A stretch of DNA of 10,113 bases from an uncultured Spirochaetia bacterium. Its GTDB lineage: Bacteria; Spirochaetota; UBA4802; JAGODF01. The notes under the pieces are model-generated. The model was not told where the DNA came from and did no database searches. It worked only from the letters and a program-made list of their open reading frames with translations. A program made the translations under genes and the position numbers. Shown piece after piece: positions 6,546-10,113 of this stretch. The DNA lies in the NCBI GenBank assembly GCA_937967705.1, contig CALCJG010000398.1, positions 1 to 10,113 of the forward strand, written 5' to 3'. Within the stretch, counting starts at the first letter, position 1; each line of letters starts with the position of its first letter.

Positions 6546-8008
6546 AAACATCGCAGGAGTATATTGAAAGCCTGCAGAAGCTGAAACTTGTTGTATACAT
6601 GTTCGGAAAGCGGGTCGAAAATGTATTGGAAGACCCAATTATCAGACCTTCGATGAGCGCCGTGGCGATGACCTACGCAATGGCCATGAACCCTGGCTAT
6701 GAGGAGATCATGACCGCGACGTCCCACATCACGGGTAAGAAGATAAACCGATTCACTCACATTCATCAGAGCGCCGATGATCTGGTGAAAAAAAGCAAGA
6801 TGGGCAGGCTTGTGGGGGCGCATACCGGATGCTGTTTCCAGAGATGCGTGGGCATGGATGCCCTCAACGCCCTCTCGATGACCACTTTCGATATCGACGG
6901 GAAATACGGCACGGAGTATTACAGGAGGTTCCTGAAATACCTGGAGTACGTACAGGAAAACGACCTGGTCTGCGATGGCGCCATGACGGACCCAAAGGGG
7001 GACAGGTCGCTCCCTCCGCACAAGCAGACCGACCCGGACATGTTCCTGCGGGTGGTGGAGGAGCGGAAGGACGGTATCGTGGTCAGGGGTGCCAAGGCGC
7101 ATCAGACCGGGGCGGTGAATTCCCATGAGGTGATTGTCATGCCCACCATATCCATGAGGCCGGAGGATCGGGACTATGCTGTTTCTTTTGCCGTACCGAG
7201 CGATACCAAGGGCATAACCTACATCATGGGCCGACAATCCTGTGATACCCGGAAACTGGAAAAGGGTAAAATAGATCAGGGGAATATGGTTTTCGGCGGA
7301 CACGAGGCCCTCATCGTCTTCGATGACGTCTTTGTTCCCTGGGAGCGTGTCTTCATGTACCGGGAGTATGATTTTGCGGGACAGCTCGTGGAGCAGTTTG
7401 CATCCTATCACCGTCAGAGCTATGCTTGTAAGGTGGGAGTGGGAGATGTCCTCATCGGTGCTGTCCAGACCGCAGCGGAATACAACGGCGTTGAGAAGGC
7501 TTCCCATGTGAGGGACAAGATCATCGAGATGAACCACCTCAATGAAACCCTCTATTGCGGATGCATCGCCTGCGCATCCGAGGGACACAGGGAGCCCAGC
7601 GGAACGTGGTATGTTGACACGCTTTTGGCCAACGTGCACAAGCAGAACGTGACCCGGTTTCCCTACGAGATAGCCCGGCTCGCACAGGACATTGCTGGCG
7701 GACTGATGGTGACCTGCCCCTCGGAGGATGATCTCATGTCGCCGGATGTGGGCAAGTGGGTTAAAAAGTATTTTCAGGGGAAGAGCGAGGTTCCGACGGA
7801 GAACAGGATCAGAATACTGAGGCTCATCGAAAACCTGACTCTTGGCTCCGCCGCGGTGGGTTATCTCACTGAATCGATGCATGGTGCCGGCTCCCCCCAG
7901 GCACAGAGGGTCATGATCGCAAGACTGGTGGATTTAAAGGCCAAACAGAAAATTTCCAAGAAGCTGGCGGGAATTGGAGAGGAGGACCCGGGCAGTGCGA
8001 ATACATGA
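6542..8008 (+). CDS. abfD: 4-hydroxybutyryl-CoA dehydratase family [4Fe-4S]/FAD enzyme (AbfD-like)
   Basis: AbfD dehydrates 4-hydroxybutyryl-CoA to crotonyl-CoA by a radical mechanism using FAD and a [4Fe-4S] cluster, and also isomerises vinylacetyl-CoA. The 488-residue length matches the roughly 490-residue Clostridium aminobutyricum enzyme. From recalled numbering of that protein, I place all key residues here: C98 and C102 (C99, C103) in CCFQRC with Q100 (Q101), T189 (T190) in AHQTGA, E255 (E257), H290 and Y294 (H292, Y296) in HRQSY, C296 and K297 (C299, K300), and E444 (E455) in ESMHGA. These cluster ligands separate it from the related FAD-only 4-hydroxyphenylacetate 3-monooxygenases. 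Two oddities appear: H290 to C296 is one residue shorter than H292 to C299, and an extra CGCIAC cluster occurs at 339-344. No CoA-transferase or 4-hydroxybutyrate dehydrogenase is nearby. It is coupled to the hydrolase by a 4-base overlap. The family is firm; the exact substrate is uncertain. Confidence 0.9.
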   Translation: MKTSQEYIESLQKLKLVVYMFGKRVENVLEDPIIRPSMSAVAMTYAMAMNPGYEEIMTATSHITGKKINRFTHIHQSADDLVKKSKMGRLVGAHTGCCFQRCVGMDALNALSMTTFDIDGKYGTEYYRRFLKYLEYVQENDLVCDGAMTDPKGDRSLPPHKQTDPDMFLRVVEERKDGIVVRGAKAHQTGAVNSHEVIVMPTISMRPEDRDYAVSFAVPSDTKGITYIMGRQSCDTRKLEKGKIDQGNMVFGGHEALIVFDDVFVPWERVFMYREYDFAGQLVEQFASYHRQSYACKVGVGDVLIGAVQTAAEYNGVEKASHVRDKIIEMNHLNETLYCGCIACASEGHREPSGTWYVDTLLANVHKQNVTRFPYEIARLAQDIAGGLMVTCPSEDDLMSPDVGKWVKKYFQGKSEVPTENRIRILRLIENLTLGSAAVGYLTESMHGAGSPQAQRVMIARLVDLKAKQKISKKLAGIGEEDPGSANT

Positions 8009-8408
8009 TAATTAGGGAAAGATTATGTTGAAATAGAGGATCTCTGGGGCATCGCCGTCACCGGGGCGCAAAACACGGGTATCCGATCAACGCTCTCCGG
8101 ACGATCATGGGTTACAGAAATACCTTTATGGGTATCGGCGGGGAGGTTTTGAAAAGGCGAGATTACAGGTAAACCCAACCACAAAGGGGTGTTAAGCAGG
8201 AAAGCTGATCGAGCAGAAGGGGTAAAGTGCGGAGGAAGCACGAAATACATCCTGGGCATGGTAAGAGCCTTCTGCAGGGAATTTGATAATGTCCGGAAGT
8301 TCTGCACAGAAAGGGTTTGGGAATATTCATCGAACACCACTGAAAAGTGTCCATAATATGAGAGGGTTCCTGCCATTCCAATAATATCAAAAATTTGGAT
8401 AATTCTTG

Positions 8409-8438
8409 TTGACTTTATTGAATATGTTGTATTATTAT
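8409..8438 (+). promoter_or_regulatory. Probable promoter of the STAS gene
   Basis: TTGACT (8409-8414) and TATTAT (8433-8438) are separated by 18 bases in an AT-rich tract about 145 bases before the STAS ATG. A second -35-like TTGACA at 8529-8534 is closer, but its TATATA partner (8555-8560) is 20 bases away, which is too far for a good sigma-70 promoter. Either may contribute. Confidence 0.45.
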
Positions 8439-8492
8439 AACATAAACAAATGTTGATGAAAAGTCCTTAATTGGCCCTGGAAAATAATAAAT

Positions 8493-8519
8493 AAAAAAGG
8501 TGTTATACTTTTCACCTTT
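8493..8519 (-). terminator. Hairpin with T-tract on the minus strand
   Basis: AAAGGTG (8496-8502) pairs with CACCTTT (8513-8519) across a 10-base loop. On the minus strand the stem is followed by a run of T from the As at 8493-8498, and then ATTTATT, the layout of an intrinsic terminator. The stem has only three G-C pairs. It would stop minus-strand transcripts that run past the SpsG-like gene and through the STAS gene in antisense. On the plus strand it would be a leader hairpin of the STAS mRNA. Confidence 0.4.
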
Positions 8520-8581
8520 AAAAAGCTTTTGACATTAGGGTGATAAGTCCGGGGTATATAAAAGCGTGTCCAGGGGTTTGA

Positions 8582-8926
8582 ATGATCAAAGTTAAGGTTG
8601 AAGAGCATAAGACCGTGTCGATCATGCATTTGGAAGGCAATCTTTTCATAGAAAACTTAGGCGCCATCATAGGAACATGGGAAAAGCTGGTTATGAAGCA
8701 CCCCCATGTGATTGCCATGAACTGCGGCAAACTGGAACGCATCGACTCCTCCTCCATCGGAACCCTTGTTAAATTCCTCAATGATGCGATGAATAAAAAT
8801 ATTAAACTTGTCTTCTATGATCTGAACCCATCGATCCAACAGCTTTTCATCACTACACGGTTGGAAAAGTTCTTTTCAATAACAACCGGTCCGCGGTTTC
8901 ATGAGAAGTACTTCCGGTCCGCCTGA
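8582..8926 (+). CDS. Single-domain STAS protein, anti-sigma-factor-antagonist type
   Basis: STAS proteins of this kind (SpoIIAA/RsbV class) are phosphorylated by an anti-sigma kinase and bind that kinase when dephosphorylated, freeing a sigma factor or another output. The 114 residues make one STAS domain with no other part. The central IDSSSIG (54-60) matches the SpoIIAA phosphorylation loop DSSGLG, placing the phospho-acceptor at Ser57. The following helix TLVKFLNDAMNK and strand IKLVFYDL also fit. ATG lies five bases after AGGGG. No partner kinase, phosphatase or sigma factor is in the window. The gene is AT-richer than the dehydratase and is probably transcribed alone from the upstream AT-rich promoter. 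It converges with the SpsG-like gene, leaving only 16 bases between the stops. The partner and output are unknown. Confidence 0.85.
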   Translation: MIKVKVEEHKTVSIMHLEGNLFIENLGAIIGTWEKLVMKHPHVIAMNCGKLERIDSSSIGTLVKFLNDAMNKNIKLVFYDLNPSIQQLFITTRLEKFFSITTGPRFHEKYFRSA

Positions 8927-8942
8927 AGTTTTTATATTAGTT

Positions 8943-9905
8943 TTAATGAGTATCAGCACTTATAGATGTTTCATTCGTATCTGTTTTCATCAAGCCCCTT
9001 ATGTATTCCGCAATGGTCTGTAGCCGCTTTTGCGCTAACTCTAATATCCTCCGCGGTGTGCTGGTGTTCATCGACCTCTCTTGAAGCACCTCCCTGAGTA
9101 TTGTTCGGGCCTCATCTATGTCAAGGTTCTCCTTGGTCCCCAGGTTGTGCATCGGAAGTGATGATTGCGCCAGGCCGCATAGTCGGGAATGATAGTCGGT
9201 GGGATTAAGGGCAACGAGATGACATCCTGCTGCCTGCGCTTCGTAAAGAGTGATCCCAAAGTGGCTCATCATTACCTTCGAAGAGAGGAGAGCCTCGGCG
9301 TAGGTAAGCGGAGGAAAGGGTTCGCGGACATTGTTGACAGAAAGATAGGAGGAGGTCCCCTGCAGGATAAGGGAGGTGCAATCCTTCGGGATAAGACTCC
9401 TTAAAAAGTCAAGGTGATCAGGAGAGGCGTCCAGACCCGGATAAAGGGCATAATCGTAATCCCTTGATAAATGATTCCTCGAGGACGATTTCAGGGACTG
9501 AAGAAAACCTGCGCCAAAGAGAAACATATCCGGTTTATAAAACTCCTTCTGGTCGGGGTCCTGATGCAGCAGATTGGGAAGCAAATCGACCACATGGTCC
9601 GCGAGAAATCGCCCCGCTCCTGCGTCGTCAATAGTAAGAACGGGGGCGATTTGCTGAAGGAGCCGCATCTCTTCAGTTGTAGAATCCCTCTTGTCGCGAA
9701 CGATCAATTCTGTGCCAGTCCCGATCTGGGATTTGAACTCTGTCGTAAGTTCCGGCGGCAACGAGGAGTATGGTTCGCAGACCAGATGGGCCCGGCACCA
9801 GCCCGACTGGTTTAGATGAAATACCAGGGAGGCCATGCGCTGAATATGGCCGCTCCCCAGTCCCCGGCCCCAGCCGGTGAGAAGGGCTATCTGTTCAGGT
9901 TTCAT
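8943..9905 (-). CDS. PseG/SpsG-like nucleotide-sugar hydrolase or GT-B glycosyltransferase
   Basis: PseG removes UDP from a bis-acetamido sugar on the way to pseudaminic acid; SpsG is the related spore-coat polysaccharide protein. This 320-residue protein has the two-domain GT-B plan. GRGLGSGHIQRM near the N-terminus contains the GxGH-x-x-R signature, with His20 at the position of the PseG catalytic base. LTIDD (about 90-94) follows at the end of the first sheet. SHFGITLYEAQAAG (about 214-227) matches the glycine/Glu-containing nucleotide-binding segment of the C-terminal domain. ATG at 9905 is preceded by an in-frame GTG at 9908 and has only AGAAGG close by, so coupling to the upstream gene probably drives translation: the two genes overlap by 11 bases. 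Pairing with a SpsF-like gene supports a surface-glycan role. The substrate is unassigned and the sequence is divergent from true PseG. Confidence 0.75.
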   Translation of the reverse strand: MKPEQIALLTGWGRGLGSGHIQRMASLVFHLNQSGWCRAHLVCEPYSSLPPELTTEFKSQIGTGTELIVRDKRDSTTEEMRLLQQIAPVLTIDDAGAGRFLADHVVDLLPNLLHQDPDQKEFYKPDMFLFGAGFLQSLKSSSRNHLSRDYDYALYPGLDASPDHLDFLRSLIPKDCTSLILQGTSSYLSVNNVREPFPPLTYAEALLSSKVMMSHFGITLYEAQAAGCHLVALNPTDYHSRLCGLAQSSLPMHNLGTKENLDIDEARTILREVLQERSMNTSTPRRILELAQKRLQTIAEYIRGLMKTDTNETSISADTH

Positions 9906-10113
9906 CACCTTCTTCGGATTCGCGCATAGTGCGCTGACGAATGCTGCTGTTGATCTCCATCAGGGTGGGATTTGTCGTCAAGTATTCAAGAACCTCAGCA
10001 ATGGAAAAGGGTTTCCCCTTGTAGAGGGCATCGTAAATATTCCGGGCCAGCTGATAATCTTCGGGGGTGTCGACAGTGAGTCTGAGTTGCGGGTAAGGAT
10101 TATTAAAATTGAC
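9895..10113 (-). CDS. C-terminal part of a SpsF-like cytidylyltransferase (cut by window edge)
   Basis: The final 72 residues of a longer gene are visible; the start lies beyond the right edge. LRLTVDTPEDYQLARNIYDAL (starting at visible residue 10; the first 20 residues hold the TVDTPED motif) is the conserved segment near the end of SpsF/NeuA-type cytidylyltransferases, which activate a sugar acid with CTP. A charged C-terminus (RESEEGDET) follows. The stop codon overlaps the start of the SpsG-like gene by 11 bases, so both belong to one operon read leftwards. CMP-activation of a nonulosonic acid or a related sugar is the likely role, but the nucleotide-binding N-terminus needed to confirm this is outside the window. 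Confidence 0.75.
   Translation of the reverse strand, partial: VNFNNPYPQLRLTVDTPEDYQLARNIYDALYKGKPFSIAEVLEYLTTNPTLMEINSSIRQRTMRESEEGDET

Larger units (their letters stand above)
8009..8581. other. 573-bp stretch without a confident gene
   Basis: Two overlapping frames are partly open, but neither resembles a family I know. On the plus strand, the dehydratase's own frame stays open from 8012 to a TAA at 8354 except for one TGA at 8150-8152; it has no good start or ribosome binding site. On the minus strand, 8023-8376 is open for 117 codons, with only a weak purine stretch before its ATG. The stretch holds several short hairpins: ATACC/GGTAT (8120-8135), GTGC/GCAC around a GGAGGAA loop (about 8227-8241), and CACT-GAAA-AGTG (8338-8349). 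From 8390 it turns strongly AT-rich and carries the STAS promoter. Possible readings are a decayed gene, a structured RNA, or plain spacer. Confidence 0.4.

Noticed and set aside
6539..7882. 447-codon minus-strand open frame across the dehydratase
   Set aside because: The plus-strand protein carries all AbfD motifs; the opposite frame has no recognisable motif and arises from the codon composition of the real gene.
8023..8376. 117-codon minus-strand frame after the dehydratase
   Set aside because: No familiar motif, a weak start context and an overlapping equally open plus frame; described as part of the unassigned stretch instead of being called as a gene.
8886..8922. 9-bp direct repeat CCGGTCCGC near the STAS stop, with palindrome GAAGTACTTC between
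   Set aside because: Short, partly coding and in different frames; the nearby T-run at 8928-8932 lacks a convincing stem, so no terminator was called.
1..10113. Mobile element, CRISPR, tRNA or defence system
   Set aside because: No transposase or integrase motifs, regular spaced repeats, tRNA-like cloverleaf or known defence-gene signatures were seen on either strand.

Overview
The window reads as ordinary chromosomal DNA of a Gram-negative, probably anaerobic bacterium. An RND pump implies an outer membrane. An iron-sulfur 4-hydroxybutyryl-CoA dehydratase family enzyme points to an anaerobe. The mix of a TetR regulator, patatin-like hydrolase, STAS protein and sugar-activation genes fits Desulfobacterota/Syntrophus-type genomes. 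That placement is inferred from gene content and protein style, not from any marker gene. No tRNA, rRNA, CRISPR array, integrase, transposase or phage gene was recognised.

Layout from left to right: (1) A large RND efflux pump on the minus strand (179-3487), followed on its 3' side by a GC-rich hairpin that can act as terminator. (2) A divergent gap (3488-3772) with a 19-bp palindrome just upstream of the pump. (3) A PrmA-type methyltransferase on the plus strand (3773-4609). (4) A TetR/AcrR regulator (4793-5401) with an 18-bp palindrome laid over its own promoter. (5) A two-gene unit (5673-8008) of a patatin-like hydrolase and an AbfD-family dehydratase, joined by a 4-base GTGA overlap and a strong ribosome binding site. 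(6) A 573-bp stretch with no confident gene. (7) A single-domain STAS protein (8582-8926) with its own AT-rich promoter. (8) Convergent to it, a minus-strand pair: a PseG/SpsG-like protein (8943-9905) and the C-terminal end of a SpsF-like cytidylyltransferase cut by the window edge (9895-10113). This pair looks like the 3' end of a nonulosonate or surface-glycan locus.

The most interesting part is the centre. The TetR operator resembles, as I recall it, the Bacillus FadR-type operator (AATG-N6-CATT), so the regulator may sense an acyl-CoA. Parts of the same motif recur in the gap before the hydrolase-dehydratase pair, and a related palindrome with wider arm spacing lies in front of the pump. 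This suggests, without proving, one TetR protein controlling its own gene, the acyl-hydrolase/dehydratase pair and possibly the pump. The dehydratase keeps every catalytic residue I can place from the Clostridium aminobutyricum enzyme, but is one residue shorter between the active-site Tyr and the third Cys ligand of the [4Fe-4S] cluster. It also lacks the usual 4-hydroxybutyrate neighbours (CoA-transferase, 4-hydroxybutyrate dehydrogenase), so its real substrate is open.
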